Source of the DNA: Pseudocalidococcus azoricus BACA0444
Lineage (GTDB): Bacteria > Cyanobacteriota > Cyanobacteriia > Thermosynechococcales > Thermosynechococcaceae
NCBI RefSeq assembly: GCF_031729055.1
Contig: NZ_JAVMIP010000002.1
Coordinates: 124,001 to 188,000, forward strand
DNA: 64,000 nucleotides
Reading direction: 5' to 3'
The translations under genes were made by a program, and so were the position numbers. The stretch's first letter is position 1. Each line of letters starts with the position of its first letter. A model generated the notes under the pieces. The model did no database searches and was not told the DNA's origin. It worked only from the letters and a program-made list of their open reading frames with translations. This document shows, piece by piece, positions 19,046-28,489 of this stretch.

Positions 19046-20671
19046 GTGGTTGCCCTTGACTGTTTAGCCTATGGAATTGGCAGTGGCCCGGAAGGTGTTT
19101 GCCTGCGGCTGCGATTGGGCCCCTATCGGATTTTGCTCGACTGTGGTCTGAAGTCTTTAGAACGATTGCCCCCCCCGCCCACCCCCCCTGCAGATTTAGT
19201 CCTCTGTAGTCATGCCCACGCCGATCATGCCCAGGGGTTACTACAACTCCATCAACTGTTTCCCCAATTACCCATCTATGCCAGTGAAGTCACGACTGAT
19301 CTGCTGCCCTTGAATTGGCTGGAGGTGGATGCGGTTCCCAGTTTTTGTCGGGCCTTACCTTGGCGATCCCCTGTGGAATTTGGGGAGGGCTTAACGGCAG
19401 AGTTATTTCCAGCCGGACATTTACCAGGGGCGGCGGCATTTTTGCTGACCTACACCCCAGAGGATCCAACCCAGGCCCCCTGTACGGTGTTTTATAGTGG
19501 TGACTTTTTTCTTTCCCATGCCCGTTTTGTGAATGGGTTACCCCTTGAGGCGGTGCGGGGGTTGGCTCCAGATGTGTTGATTCTGGAAGGAAGTTTAGGC
19601 GCAGCGCGCTATCCCCATCGCCGTCAACAGGAAAACCAATTAGCGGAAATGATTTACCAGGCCCTCAAGGGTGGCCAAAACGTCATCTTGCCCTTGCCGC
19701 CGTTGGGAATGGCCCAGGAATTGTTGCTCTTGCTGCGGAGTCATCATCTATTTACCGGGAAGGCGATTGATATTTGGGTGGATCGGGAAATTGCCCAGGC
19801 CTGTGATGCTTATTTGGCGATTTTGTCCCATCTGCCCACCTCAGTGCAGAACTTTGCCCAACATCAATCCTTATTTTGGGATGAACGGATTCGCCCCCAT
19901 GTCCACCACCTCCATGCCGCCCCAGTTGGAGCCATAAACACTTTGCCCAGTATTGTTTTAGGAGATTGGCAAGGGGATTTTACGGAGTTAATGGCCACCC
20001 CCGGCCGCCCTTGGTTAATGCTCTTGCCCCAGGCCACCCCCGTTAATCCAGATCCCATCGGAACAGCCCAGACCCAATATGCCCCCCTGATTGCGCGCAA
20101 CCAACTGGAATTAGCGGAATTTAGCCTCAGTTTTCATGCCGACGGCCCCGCGACAACCCAGTTAATCCACAATCTCCGCCCCCAGCACGTTGTCTTGATC
20201 CACGGTCGCCCGGAAGAATTAGCTGATTTAGCTGGCCTGGAAGAGTTAAGTAATCGCTACCACATCCACACCCCCCAAATTGGCAGTCAAACGGATTTTC
20301 CCCTCGGAGAACTCCCCCTCCAGGCCAGCCAAGCCCTGACCAATCAAATCTATGAAGGGGAGGTAACGGAATGGGGCGACCGGGTGGTGATGAGTTTGCC
20401 TTTAGAGTTAACGAGTGATAAACGTTGGCAAGGGTTTGCAGATACCGGCCTGGTCAGTGCCACTTGGCAAGGGGATAGTCTAGTGTTGCGGGGCTTAAGC
20501 CAGCGGGAATTATTGCGTCCTCTCCCCGATTCCGTCAGCCAAGAGCAAGAAGCTTGTAATAACTGTGAAGCCTATCGGCAACAACGGTGTTGGAATACTA
20601 GTTCGCCCCTGTATTCATTTAAGGTGGCTCCAGAAGGCTATTGCCCAGAATTTATCAGACGTGAACCTTAA
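19046..20671 (+). CDS. MBL-fold metallo-hydrolase with C-terminal Cys cluster
   Basis: This 541-aa protein has the metallo-beta-lactamase zinc motif H56-x-H58-x-D60-H61 (SHAHADHAQG), a further metal-ligand loop (FPAGHLPGAA), and a late VVLIHGRPEEL segment like the RMMBL region of beta-CASP nucleases. This suggests RNA or DNA hydrolysis (family inference). The C-terminus carries C504-x2-C507-x7-C515-x17-C533, a putative Zn or Fe-S site unusual for this fold. GTG at 19046 is the only sensible start, and no clear Shine-Dalgarno is seen. It follows the 44-aa gene by 26 bp. Confidence 0.82.
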   Translation: MVALDCLAYGIGSGPEGVCLRLRLGPYRILLDCGLKSLERLPPPPTPPADLVLCSHAHADHAQGLLQLHQLFPQLPIYASEVTTDLLPLNWLEVDAVPSFCRALPWRSPVEFGEGLTAELFPAGHLPGAAAFLLTYTPEDPTQAPCTVFYSGDFFLSHARFVNGLPLEAVRGLAPDVLILEGSLGAARYPHRRQQENQLAEMIYQALKGGQNVILPLPPLGMAQELLLLLRSHHLFTGKAIDIWVDREIAQACDAYLAILSHLPTSVQNFAQHQSLFWDERIRPHVHHLHAAPVGAINTLPSIVLGDWQGDFTELMATPGRPWLMLLPQATPVNPDPIGTAQTQYAPLIARNQLELAEFSLSFHADGPATTQLIHNLRPQHVVLIHGRPEELADLAGLEELSNRYHIHTPQIGSQTDFPLGELPLQASQALTNQIYEGEVTEWGDRVVMSLPLELTSDKRWQGFADTGLVSATWQGDSLVLRGLSQRELLRPLPDSVSQEQEACNNCEAYRQQRCWNTSSPLYSFKVAPEGYCPEFIRREP

Positions 20672-21621
20672 GTCGGGCGCGACTGTAACCAGGTTTGCCA
20701 AACGATACCAAATTCTCGTTCCCAGGCCGGTAAGGTAATCCCAAAGGTTTTTTGGAGTTTTTGGCAGTTGAGCCGGGAAAAAGCTGGACGTTGGGCCGCA
20801 GTTGGATAGTCACGGGTAGGAATGGGGATTAATGCTGCCAGGGGATGCGAGCTAGATTCTGCCAGGTGAGCAACGATTTTTTCCGCAAAGCCATACCAAC
20901 TGGTGAACCCTTGGGCCGTGAGGTGATAAAGCCCGGTTAAGGTTTGCCAATCAGGAGTATTCAAAAGTTGCCCTAAGATTTGGTAGGTTATTCTGGCGAT
21001 CAAAGGTGCAGAGGTTGGCGACCCAATTTGATCCTTGACGACTTTTAGCTGCGGTTGCGTTTGAGCTAATTGTCCCATAGTTAACAGAAAATTTTTGCCC
21101 CTGGAATCATAAACCCAGCTTGTCCGTAAAATCAGGTAGTTATTGGTGCTGGCCTGGATGGCCTGTTCCCCGATCCGTTTGGATTGACCATAGACATTGA
21201 TGGGGTTAGTTTGATCGGTTTCTAAATAGGGAGTTGTGCTCTGGCCATCAAAGACATAATCCGTAGAATAGTGAATCAATAGGCCCCCGATTTTATCCAG
21301 TTCCTCGGCAAGAATACCCGGTGCTGTTCCATTAATTTTAATTGCTAATTCCGGTTCCGATTCTGCCCGATCCACAGCCGTATAAGCCGCCCCATTGATC
21401 AGGATTTGAGGTTGGTAGGTTTGGATCAGCATTTGAATAGCCCAAGGATCCGTTAAGTCTAAGGTGAGGGGTGTTCCTTGGCGAGCAATGGGGATCATTT
21501 CTACGGGGAATCTGCCTAATGTTTTTAGATTTAAGCCTTGCTGCTGGAGTTGCCAACCCACTTGACCATTGACACCGAGGATCATCACTCGTAAAGCAGA
21601 GGCGGTGGGCAGGTTTAACAT
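20668..21621 (-). CDS. rfbD: dTDP-4-dehydrorhamnose reductase
   Basis: This 317-aa SDR-type reductase performs the last step of dTDP-L-rhamnose synthesis. It shows the Rossmann motif GVNGQVG (15-21), the STDYVFDG stretch and the catalytic YGQSK. It is last in the rfbBACD operon and its ATG overlaps the rfbC stop (TAATG). Its 3' end overlaps the convergent MBL gene by 4 nt. Confidence 0.94.
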   Translation of the reverse strand: MLNLPTASALRVMILGVNGQVGWQLQQQGLNLKTLGRFPVEMIPIARQGTPLTLDLTDPWAIQMLIQTYQPQILINGAAYTAVDRAESEPELAIKINGTAPGILAEELDKIGGLLIHYSTDYVFDGQSTTPYLETDQTNPINVYGQSKRIGEQAIQASTNNYLILRTSWVYDSRGKNFLLTMGQLAQTQPQLKVVKDQIGSPTSAPLIARITYQILGQLLNTPDWQTLTGLYHLTAQGFTSWYGFAEKIVAHLAESSSHPLAALIPIPTRDYPTAAQRPAFSRLNCQKLQKTFGITLPAWEREFGIVWQTWLQSRPT

Positions 21622-22172
21622 TAGGGGTAATAAGGAATTTGGCTGAAGGATTGACCGGCCTGGTCCTTAGGGGAAAGAATCAGGTGATCTAGATTGGTGA
21701 TGGGCCAATCAATCCTTAACTGAGGATCATTCCAGAGCAGGGTATGTTCATCTTCTTGGTGATAGTAATCGGTAGTTTTATAGAGCACTTCCGCCACATC
21801 CGACAGGACTAAAAAACCATGGGCAAATCCAGGCGGAATCCAAAGTTGATGGAAACTTGTCCGACTCAAATTCAACCCGACCCATTGCTTAAATGTTGGT
21901 GAAGACTGACGTAAATCAACCACCACATCATAAATTTTCCCCCTCACGACTCGAATCAACTTACCTTGGGGATAATGGAGTTGATAATGTAAACCCCTTA
22001 ACACCCCTTGCTGTGATTTGGAGTGATTATCTTGAACAAAGTTGATGTCCGATTGTGTCTTAGTTCTAAAGTTCTTGAGGTTAAAACTTTCTAAGAAAAA
22101 ACCCCGTTCATCCCCAAACACTTGCGGCTCAATCAACAGCACATCTGGAATTTTAGTAGGTGTGACTTTCAT
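21621..22172 (-). CDS. rfbC: dTDP-4-dehydrorhamnose 3,5-epimerase
   Basis: This 183-aa cupin epimerase has the signature DERGFFLESF, the catalytic-His segment GVLRGLHYQ and WIPPGFAHGFLVLSD. It acts third in dTDP-rhamnose synthesis. It overlaps the rfbA 3' end by 20 nt and touches rfbD, so it is translationally coupled on both sides. Confidence 0.96.
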   Translation of the reverse strand: MKVTPTKIPDVLLIEPQVFGDERGFFLESFNLKNFRTKTQSDINFVQDNHSKSQQGVLRGLHYQLHYPQGKLIRVVRGKIYDVVVDLRQSSPTFKQWVGLNLSRTSFHQLWIPPGFAHGFLVLSDVAEVLYKTTDYYHQEDEHTLLWNDPQLRIDWPITNLDHLILSPKDQAGQSFSQIPYYP

Positions 22173-23067
22173 TGTCCCAGGCCCCTTGTAATGCCCCTTG
22201 TGATTCTTCCCAAACCTGCATTAAATAGGCTCCATAACTACTTTTAATTAACTTTTTCGCCAGGCCATAGAGTTCCTCAGCGTTAATATATCCCTGGGCA
22301 AAGGCAATTTCTTCGGGACAGGCAATTTTTACCCCTTGGCGAGTTTCTAAGGTGCGAATAAAGGTGCTGGCCTGGTGCAAGGAGTCATGGGTTCCCGTAT
22401 CGAGCCAAGCAAAGCCCCGCCCCAAAAGTTCAACGTTTAATTGTTTTTTGGCTAGGTACAACTGATTCAAATCCGTAATTTCCAATTCTCCCCGAGCAGA
22501 AGGCTTTAACTGACTCGCTAATGTTGACACTTGGGCATCATAAAAATAAATACCAGGAACTGCATAGGCTGATTTTGGCTCTTTGGGTTTTTCTTCAATG
22601 CCCATCACCAGGCCATCTCGATTAAATTCAATCACCCCATACTGTTCCGGTTGGGCCACTTTATAGCCAAAAATTAACGCCCCCGATTCTAATTTTGTCG
22701 CCCGTTCCAAGACCTCTGGCAATCCCTGACCATAAAACAAATTATCTCCTAAAATCAAACAAACTGTATCACCATCCAGAAAAGACTCGCCAATTAAAAA
22801 GGCCTGGGCTAATCCCTTGGGTTCCGGTTGGACAGCATAGCTAAATTCTAATCCCCATTGGTGGCCAGTCCCTAAGAGGGCTTCAAAAAGATGGAGATGC
22901 TCAGGGGTGGAAATAATCAAAATCTCACGCATACCCGCCAACATTAACACCGAGAGGGGATAGTAAATCATCGGCTTATCATAAATTGGCATTAGCTGTT
23001 TACTCATCACCTGCGTTAAGGGATAGAGCCTTGTTCCTGAACCGCCCGCTAAAATAATTCCTTTCAT
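22153..23067 (-). CDS. rfbA: Glucose-1-phosphate thymidylyltransferase
   Basis: This 304-aa nucleotidyltransferase starts [18 protein letters not shown], the dTTP-binding loop, and contains [18 protein letters not shown] and the metal-site ILGDNLFYG. It makes dTDP-glucose. The ATG at 23067 overlaps the rfbB stop (ATGA), and longer frames upstream lie within rfbB. Confidence 0.96.
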   Translation of the reverse strand: MKGIILAGGSGTRLYPLTQVMSKQLMPIYDKPMIYYPLSVLMLAGMREILIISTPEHLHLFEALLGTGHQWGLEFSYAVQPEPKGLAQAFLIGESFLDGDTVCLILGDNLFYGQGLPEVLERATKLESGALIFGYKVAQPEQYGVIEFNRDGLVMGIEEKPKEPKSAYAVPGIYFYDAQVSTLASQLKPSARGELEITDLNQLYLAKKQLNVELLGRGFAWLDTGTHDSLHQASTFIRTLETRQGVKIACPEEIAFAQGYINAEELYGLAKKLIKSSYGAYLMQVWEESQGALQGAWDNESHTY

Positions 23068-24131
23068 GGTTTGATCCCATACTGTTGTGCGAGCCAGTTT
23101 TGATAGTCGGACGTGTTGACGGCATTGACCCAGGCCTGGTTTTTGAGATACCACTGCACCGTTTTTCTGAGACCCGAACTAAAGGTTTCTTGGGGTTGCC
23201 AGCCTAATTCCCGTTTGATTTTTGTGCAGTTAATTGCATAGCGCCGATCATGGCCAGGCCGGTCTTTGACAAAGGTGATTAAGGATTGATAATCAAAACC
23301 AGGTTTCGGGACTAATTCATTCAGTAACTCACAAATCTCCTTAACTACTGCGAGATTAGTTTTTTCGCTATTGCCACCAATATTATAGGTTTCCCCCATC
23401 TCGCCCCGTTCTAAAACCGTTAAAATTGCCCGACAATGATCCTCCACATAAAGCCAATCGCGCACGTTCAGACCATCGCCATAAATGGGTAGGGGTTGCT
23501 GATTGAGGGCCTGGGCAATGATTAAGGGAATTAGCTTTTCCGGGAATTGATAGGGGCCGTAATTATTGGAGCAGTTGGTGGTAATGGTCGGTAGTCCATA
23601 GGTGTGAAAGTAGGCCCGCACGAGATGATCAGAACTGGCTTTAGAGGCAGCATAGGGGCTGTTGGGGGCGTAGGGCGTGGTTTCAGAAAAGGCTGGATCC
23701 TGCGGGCCTAAACTCCCATAAACCTCATCTGTGGAAATGTGAATAAACCGAAATGCTGACTTTTGGGGTGCATCTAGTTCTTGCCAATAGAGCCGAGTGG
23801 TCTCCAAGAGATTGGCTGTCCCGACAACGTTGGTTTGAATAAACTCATTGGGATTGGCAATGGAGCGATCCACATGGCTTTCGGCGGCAAAGTTAATAAT
23901 CGCATCGGGTTGATAGTCTTGGAGTAATCTTGTGACTAAATTTTGATCGTCAATATCCCCCCGAATAAAGTGATAGTTTGGTATTTGACTCAGGGCCTGG
24001 AGGGTATGGGGATGACTGGCATAGGTGAGCTTATCAAGATTGATGGTTGCAGTATTCGAGTTTAGCTGAGTGAGAAAAACAAAATTACTGCCAATAAATC
24101 CTCCCCCACCTGTGACCAGTAGTTGATTCAT
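23064..24131 (-). CDS. rfbB: dTDP-glucose 4,6-dehydratase
   Basis: This 355-aa extended SDR has [10 protein letters not shown] (8-17) for NAD binding, the catalytic STDEVYG and the YxxxK motif YAASKA. It converts dTDP-glucose to the 4-keto-6-deoxy sugar. It is the first sugar gene of the rfbBACD operon and begins 5 bp after the Uma2 gene. Confidence 0.96.
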   Translation of the reverse strand: MNQLLVTGGGGFIGSNFVFLTQLNSNTATINLDKLTYASHPHTLQALSQIPNYHFIRGDIDDQNLVTRLLQDYQPDAIINFAAESHVDRSIANPNEFIQTNVVGTANLLETTRLYWQELDAPQKSAFRFIHISTDEVYGSLGPQDPAFSETTPYAPNSPYAASKASSDHLVRAYFHTYGLPTITTNCSNNYGPYQFPEKLIPLIIAQALNQQPLPIYGDGLNVRDWLYVEDHCRAILTVLERGEMGETYNIGGNSEKTNLAVVKEICELLNELVPKPGFDYQSLITFVKDRPGHDRRYAINCTKIKRELGWQPQETFSSGLRKTVQWYLKNQAWVNAVNTSDYQNWLAQQYGIKP

Positions 24132-24136
24132 CTTAT

Positions 24137-24745
24137 TTAGTATCCTGTTGTATCGGGAACAATATTAGCAACATCGGGAAATGCAGGAACATCTTCATAA
24201 ATGTCTTCAATTTCACATCTAAAGTCAAAGGTAGAAAGTAGTAACTGATCTGAATCTCCATAGGTTGTTAACAGCCATTGATTTGGCCCCTGTCGCTGAT
24301 AAACGTCCACTCGCATTTCTGTTTGGCTGACTAAGAGGTAATAATCCAACGATGGGATGCTTTGATAAGCCTGAAACTTACGTCCTCGATCAAAGGCTTC
24401 TGTCGTGGGTGAGAGGACTTCAACGATAAGTTTGGGATAGTTGAGAATATCAGAATTAGGAGAATTATCTCGAGAATCGCAGCTAACCACTAGGTCAGGA
24501 TAAAAATAAGCTTGGGCCGCTGGCACATTCACTTTTATATCATTGCTATACGGTAAACAGGATTGTCCTCGGAGTTGCTGACGAAAAAGAGAGACTAAAT
24601 TAACGGTAATCAGGACATGGACACGACTAGCTCCTGCCATGGCATAGATTTGGCCTTGAAAATATTCATGCTTAATCTCACTGGCTGCTTCCAGGGCTAA
24701 ATATTCTTCTGGGCTATATTGAGAAGGGAGGGGATTGGCGATCAT
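24137..24745 (-). CDS. Uma2 family (DUF820) putative endonuclease
   Basis: This 202-aa protein has the Uma2/DUF820 PD-(D/E)xK-like pattern: [20 protein letters not shown], then [29 protein letters not shown] and YLLVSQ. These are abundant, multicopy proteins in cyanobacteria. The endonuclease label is a fold prediction and the role is unknown. It sits 5 bp upstream of rfbB on the same strand, so it should be cotranscribed with the rhamnose genes. Confidence 0.88.
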   Translation of the reverse strand: MIANPLPSQYSPEEYLALEAASEIKHEYFQGQIYAMAGASRVHVLITVNLVSLFRQQLRGQSCLPYSNDIKVNVPAAQAYFYPDLVVSCDSRDNSPNSDILNYPKLIVEVLSPTTEAFDRGRKFQAYQSIPSLDYYLLVSQTEMRVDVYQRQGPNQWLLTTYGDSDQLLLSTFDFRCEIEDIYEDVPAFPDVANIVPDTTGY

Positions 24746-24841
24746 GGCTTGGCCTGAGGTTCTAAGCTATTGCTGCTGAGATTTATTGTACCCACATCGC
24801 TTCATTTACTTCTCATGTTTACAAACCTGTCATAGTTTTTT

Positions 24842-25828
24842 ATGGTTCTGATTGCCAAACAACCTCTCTTGAGTATTTGTATTCCGGCTTACAATCGTCC
24901 TGAATGGCTCTGGCGCAATATTACCTCAATTATTGATGGAAATGATGATTATTCAAAGCAACTGGAAATTATTATTACCGATGATTCGACTAGCTTAGAA
25001 TGCCAAGAAGTCGCGTCTGCTTTATTAGACCGTTGGCCAGGCCAGTGGAACTATATTAACAATCCGACACGATTGGGAATGGTCAAAAATTGGAATTATA
25101 GCCTTGAACTAGCTACTGGTAATTATGTTTTAATTCTCCATGATGATGACTTTTTGCTTCAGAATGGGCTTGCCATAATTCTCAAAACAATCCAGGCCAA
25201 TCCAGTGTATTCACTGTTCTTATTTGGTGTCCATCTAGTTACGGATCAAGAAAAACTCATGCGCGTCCAGGCCCCGCGTTCCGAACATTATTTATCACCT
25301 CAGCTTGCGATTTATCAACTCCTGAATCAATCCTCCTTTGTTCGTTTCCCCGGCCTGGTGATTCAACGCCAACTGTTTCAAGACTACGGCTATTTTGCCG
25401 AGGAATTTGGCCCAGCAACAGATATTGCCATGTGGCTTAAGCTCATGAGTCATCGGGGGGTCTATTGTGTTCCTAGGGCAACGGCAGCCTATCGAATTCA
25501 TCCCCAGGCCCTGACAATGGGAATGTTTAAGGTTCAGACTTTGCAGCAACTTCGCGCAATTTTCAACCAAGCCCGGGCGACAAATCTTTTAACTCCAGCC
25601 CAACTCAACCAGGCCGAGGCCAACTTTCTCCATCAATTCATTTTGGCCGGAACCATACGCTTGATCAAACAGCATCAATGGGCCACTGCGGAAGAAATCT
25701 TTAACTTATTTTCAACTCAGGTGATGGAAGGAGTGGGTTACTCTCTGAAATGGTGCGGACTCCGCTGGGGCCTGGGAATGTTTTGGCAAGTTTGGCAACT
25801 GTGGCAGTGGCTCAGGGGACACCTATAA
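24842..25828 (+). CDS. Family 2 glycosyltransferase, rhamnosyltransferase-like
   Basis: This 328-aa GT-A protein begins with a SICIPAYNRPEWL motif and has IITDDSTS and the metal-binding LHDDDF. It is divergent from the Uma2-rfb operon with a 96-bp shared promoter region, so use of dTDP-rhamnose is plausible but inferred from position only. It ends with an aromatic stretch that may contact the membrane. Confidence 0.82.
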   Translation: MVLIAKQPLLSICIPAYNRPEWLWRNITSIIDGNDDYSKQLEIIITDDSTSLECQEVASALLDRWPGQWNYINNPTRLGMVKNWNYSLELATGNYVLILHDDDFLLQNGLAIILKTIQANPVYSLFLFGVHLVTDQEKLMRVQAPRSEHYLSPQLAIYQLLNQSSFVRFPGLVIQRQLFQDYGYFAEEFGPATDIAMWLKLMSHRGVYCVPRATAAYRIHPQALTMGMFKVQTLQQLRAIFNQARATNLLTPAQLNQAEANFLHQFILAGTIRLIKQHQWATAEEIFNLFSTQVMEGVGYSLKWCGLRWGLGMFWQVWQLWQWLRGHL

Positions 25829-25864
25829 TAAGCTCAACTTGTCAATGATTGGGAACGGATCACC

Positions 25865-26545
25865 ATGGTGCGGCGGTTAGGATTTTTAGCCCTTTGGCTC
25901 GGATTTGTGATTTATGCCTTTGGTTTTGCCCCCCCCGATCAGCCGGATACCTTGGCCCTAATTCAACGCTTAGTCGGTGGCCCCTGGGATGGAATTAACC
26001 CCTTGATTATTGCCCTGTTCAACATCATGGGAATTTGGCCCCTTGTTTATCTCTGTGTGCTGCTGGTGGATGGGCGGGGACAAAAAATTCCGGCTTGGCC
26101 CTTTGTCGGCGGCAGTTTTGCCTTGGGAGCCTTTGCCTTACTGCCCTATTTTGTCCTCAGAAACCCCAACCCGACCTTTACCGGGGAAATGGACAAAGGC
26201 TTAAAACTAGCTGAGTCGCGGGGTCTGGCAGTGAGTTTATTATTTGGGGGTCTGGCCCTCTTGGGCTATGGGATAACTCAAGGCAATTGGCCCGATTTTG
26301 TTCACCAATGGCACACCAGTCGTTTTATCCATGTGATGAGTCTGGATTTTTGCCTCTTGACCTTACTATTTCCAACTGTTTTGGGGGATGATCTCCAGCG
26401 GCGGGGCTTGGGGTGGACTGGACTGGCCTGGGTGGCTCTGATTCCCTTTTTTGGCCCCTTAATTTATCTCTGTTGCCGTCCTCCCCTCCAACGCACCGAT
26501 AAAGTGTATCCAGAAATACAAACCCCTCCCCTAGAATCCGTTTAA
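25865..26545 (+). CDS. Conserved membrane protein
   Basis: This 226-aa protein has about five to six hydrophobic segments and a polar C-terminus. A central SRFIHVMSLDFCLLTLLFPT stretch looks conserved. I recall related cyanobacterial/chloroplast proteins of unknown function but cannot name the family. It begins 36 bp after the glycosyltransferase and could be cotranscribed. Confidence 0.75.
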   Translation: MVRRLGFLALWLGFVIYAFGFAPPDQPDTLALIQRLVGGPWDGINPLIIALFNIMGIWPLVYLCVLLVDGRGQKIPAWPFVGGSFALGAFALLPYFVLRNPNPTFTGEMDKGLKLAESRGLAVSLLFGGLALLGYGITQGNWPDFVHQWHTSRFIHVMSLDFCLLTLLFPTVLGDDLQRRGLGWTGLAWVALIPFFGPLIYLCCRPPLQRTDKVYPEIQTPPLESV

Positions 26546-26733
26546 GTATGATGCCAAGGTAGTTTTTAGGGCCGGTGAGTCAGGAAACCCGACAATCCCT
26601 GGCCTGTGTATTCAAAATGTTGGTAGAATATTACATGACCTTAGATCACCCCTTATCCTCCAGCTTGCCTTCCAGACTTGTAAATCTCGGTTGTTGTCAG
26701 GGCTAGTGATCAGGATCGTTTAGTTAGGAGTCT

Positions 26734-27405
26734 ATGTTAGCAACCAAAGATCAGCCCCTAGCAGCAGTGTTTCGGCAAATGAGTAGTGGTGTGTTTCCGG
26801 CCACAACTGAAACCTATGAGCGGGGTAAAACAATCTTTTTTCCAGGGGATCCAGCCGAGCGAGTCTATTTTTTGCTCAAGGGAGCCGTTAAACTCTCACG
26901 GGTATATGAAGCAGGGGAAGAAATCACCGTTGCCTTGCTCCGAGAAAATAGTGTCTTTGGGGTGTTGTCCTTAATTACGGGGAATCGCTCCGACCGGTTT
27001 TATCATGCGGTGGCCTTTACCCCCCTAGAGTTGCTCTCTGTTCCGATTGAACAAGTCGAAAAAGCAATGCGAGAAGATCCCGACCTGCCGATGGTGATGA
27101 TCCAAGGCCTCTCCTCACGAATTCTCCAAACCGAGATGATGATTGAAACCTTAGCCCATCGCGATATGGGGTCGCGTTTAGTCAGTTTTTTATTGATTCT
27201 CTGCCGGGATTTTGGCGTTCCGACTACGACCGGGGTGATGGTTGACCTGAAGTTATCCCACCAGGCCATTGCTGAGGCGATTGGTTCAACGCGGGTGACG
27301 GTGACTCGTTTATTGGGGGAACTCCGGGATCAGGGCATGATCTCCATTCAGAAGAAAAAAATTACGGTTCATAATCCCCTCACCCTCAGCCAGCAATTCA
27401 CATAA
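26734..27405 (+). CDS. ntcA: Global nitrogen regulator NtcA
   Basis: This 223-aa CRP/FNR-family activator senses 2-oxoglutarate and binds TGTA-N8-TACA. It has the N-terminal cyclic-nucleotide-like beta roll ([17 protein letters not shown]) and the characteristic helix-turn-helix [20 protein letters not shown] near the C-terminus. The start ATG at 26734 follows TTAGGAG. I saw no full NtcA box in its own leader, only a near-match (GTA-N6-TAC at about 26625), but a perfect box lies 230 bp downstream of the gene. Confidence 0.97.
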   Translation: MLATKDQPLAAVFRQMSSGVFPATTETYERGKTIFFPGDPAERVYFLLKGAVKLSRVYEAGEEITVALLRENSVFGVLSLITGNRSDRFYHAVAFTPLELLSVPIEQVEKAMREDPDLPMVMIQGLSSRILQTEMMIETLAHRDMGSRLVSFLLILCRDFGVPTTTGVMVDLKLSHQAIAEAIGSTRVTVTRLLGELRDQGMISIQKKKITVHNPLTLSQQFT

Positions 27406-27455
27406 CTTTGCTACATTCCGTCAGCTTGGGAAAAGCAAATATCAAAATCTACTGA

Positions 27456-27561
27456 GATAGGGTTACGCAGACTGTTTTGAGAGAGGGGAAATCTGAAAAA
27501 GACGGCCCATAAAGCGTTTTCTAACTTATCCCAATCAGTGCCCTAACTGAGTAAGGCGATA
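27456..27561 (+). mobile_element. MITE copy 2, ~106 bp
   Basis: The left end ATAGGGTTACGCAG and right end GAGTAAGGCGATA differ by a few bases from copy 1, and the interior ACTGTTTTGAGAGA and AAAGCGTTTTCT blocks align with it. The copy is degenerate and non-coding. It lies in the spacer between ntcA and the NtcA box. Confidence 0.72.
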
Positions 27562-27631
27562 TTTCTGGATAAATCTCAAAAGCAATATAAAGTTTTTAAG
27601 GAAGTGGGCTTCTTTATTAATTTTCCATGCT

Positions 27632-27647
27632 TGTAATAAAGACTACA
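27632..27647 (+). promoter_or_regulatory. Perfect NtcA-binding box TGTA-N8-TACA
   Basis: TGTA (27632-27635), eight bases, then TACA (27644-27647) is an exact NtcA consensus. A -10-like TATGAT follows at 27665-27670, 17 bp after the box. That is a little closer than the usual 20-24 bp of NtcA-activated promoters. The next gene starts at 27802 on the same strand. Confidence 0.62.
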
Positions 27648-27801
27648 CTTATCTATTGTTTGCCTATGATTTGATGGCTATCAGACGTAGGGCTAGTCAC
27701 CCATTGATGAACTAGAGACTCTTGGAAATCTTCGGCTCCAGGCCCTGTGTATTTTTGATTTGCCTCAAGTTGCTTCTATGCAAGATTGTCGGGGGATTAA
27801 G

Positions 27802-28404
27802 ATGAGCTTGACTTCAACCCAAATTTATTATCTTCGGCGGTGGCTCCAACAACAGACTAATTCGTTACTGATCGAAGAAATTAATCTCCTGATTACTCAC
27901 GACCTGCTCCTCTTAAATCGGGTCAAAGCCCTGCCTCCCGCTCAACAGCAACAACTGGCCACCTTAGTTAATATTCATCAAGACCTCCAGAAAAATCGCC
28001 AGGCAATAACCTCTTTACAGAATTTAGAATTGCAAATCTTAGCCCTGCTACAAATTGAAGATCACTCCCCCACTCAAGAACTCATTGCCGCCCCAGCAGA
28101 CTTGCAAACTTGGCTAGAGACCCTCAACTGTACGACTCAGTTGGCCCACCACTACCTTGGTCAAGTCATCGTCCGTAATTATTGGCGGGGGACAAAACCG
28201 GTCTCGGCCTGGTTAATGAACTTTGAGGTCGAGGAAGCAGGCTATATTACCTATAAACAAAATTATTCGTCAACCCGGAATAGTTCATTACATCCAGAGC
28301 AAGAAACTCACCTGAAGCAGTGGTTAGCCAACTTTATCAACCAATGTCAGCGGGTGTTACCCAAATTTCCCCAAATGCTGATGGACGCAATGGGCACCGA
28401 TTAA
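27802..28404 (+). CDS. Hypothetical protein behind an NtcA box
   Basis: This 200-aa soluble protein has a helical, Gln-rich N-terminal half (YYLRRWLQQQTNSLLIEEIN) and a C-terminal half containing WRGTKPVSAWLMNFEVEEAG. The ATG at 27802 is preferred since GGGGGA lies about 7 nt upstream, though earlier starts at 27778 and 27760 exist. No family recognised. Position beside ntcA and the upstream NtcA box suggest nitrogen control. Confidence 0.75.
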   Translation: MSLTSTQIYYLRRWLQQQTNSLLIEEINLLITHDLLLLNRVKALPPAQQQQLATLVNIHQDLQKNRQAITSLQNLELQILALLQIEDHSPTQELIAAPADLQTWLETLNCTTQLAHHYLGQVIVRNYWRGTKPVSAWLMNFEVEEAGYITYKQNYSSTRNSSLHPEQETHLKQWLANFINQCQRVLPKFPQMLMDAMGTD

Positions 28405-28489
28405 CCCTGCCCCTCCAGATTCGGAGCCGGCAACTTCGAGGGGTACAATTGGGGTTGGCTTGTTTTTTGTTCATTGGCCGGAATCCCCT

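Noticed and set aside
26623..26634. GTA-N6-TAC in the ntcA leader as an autoregulatory site
   Set aside because: The spacing is six, not eight, so it does not fit NtcA binding.
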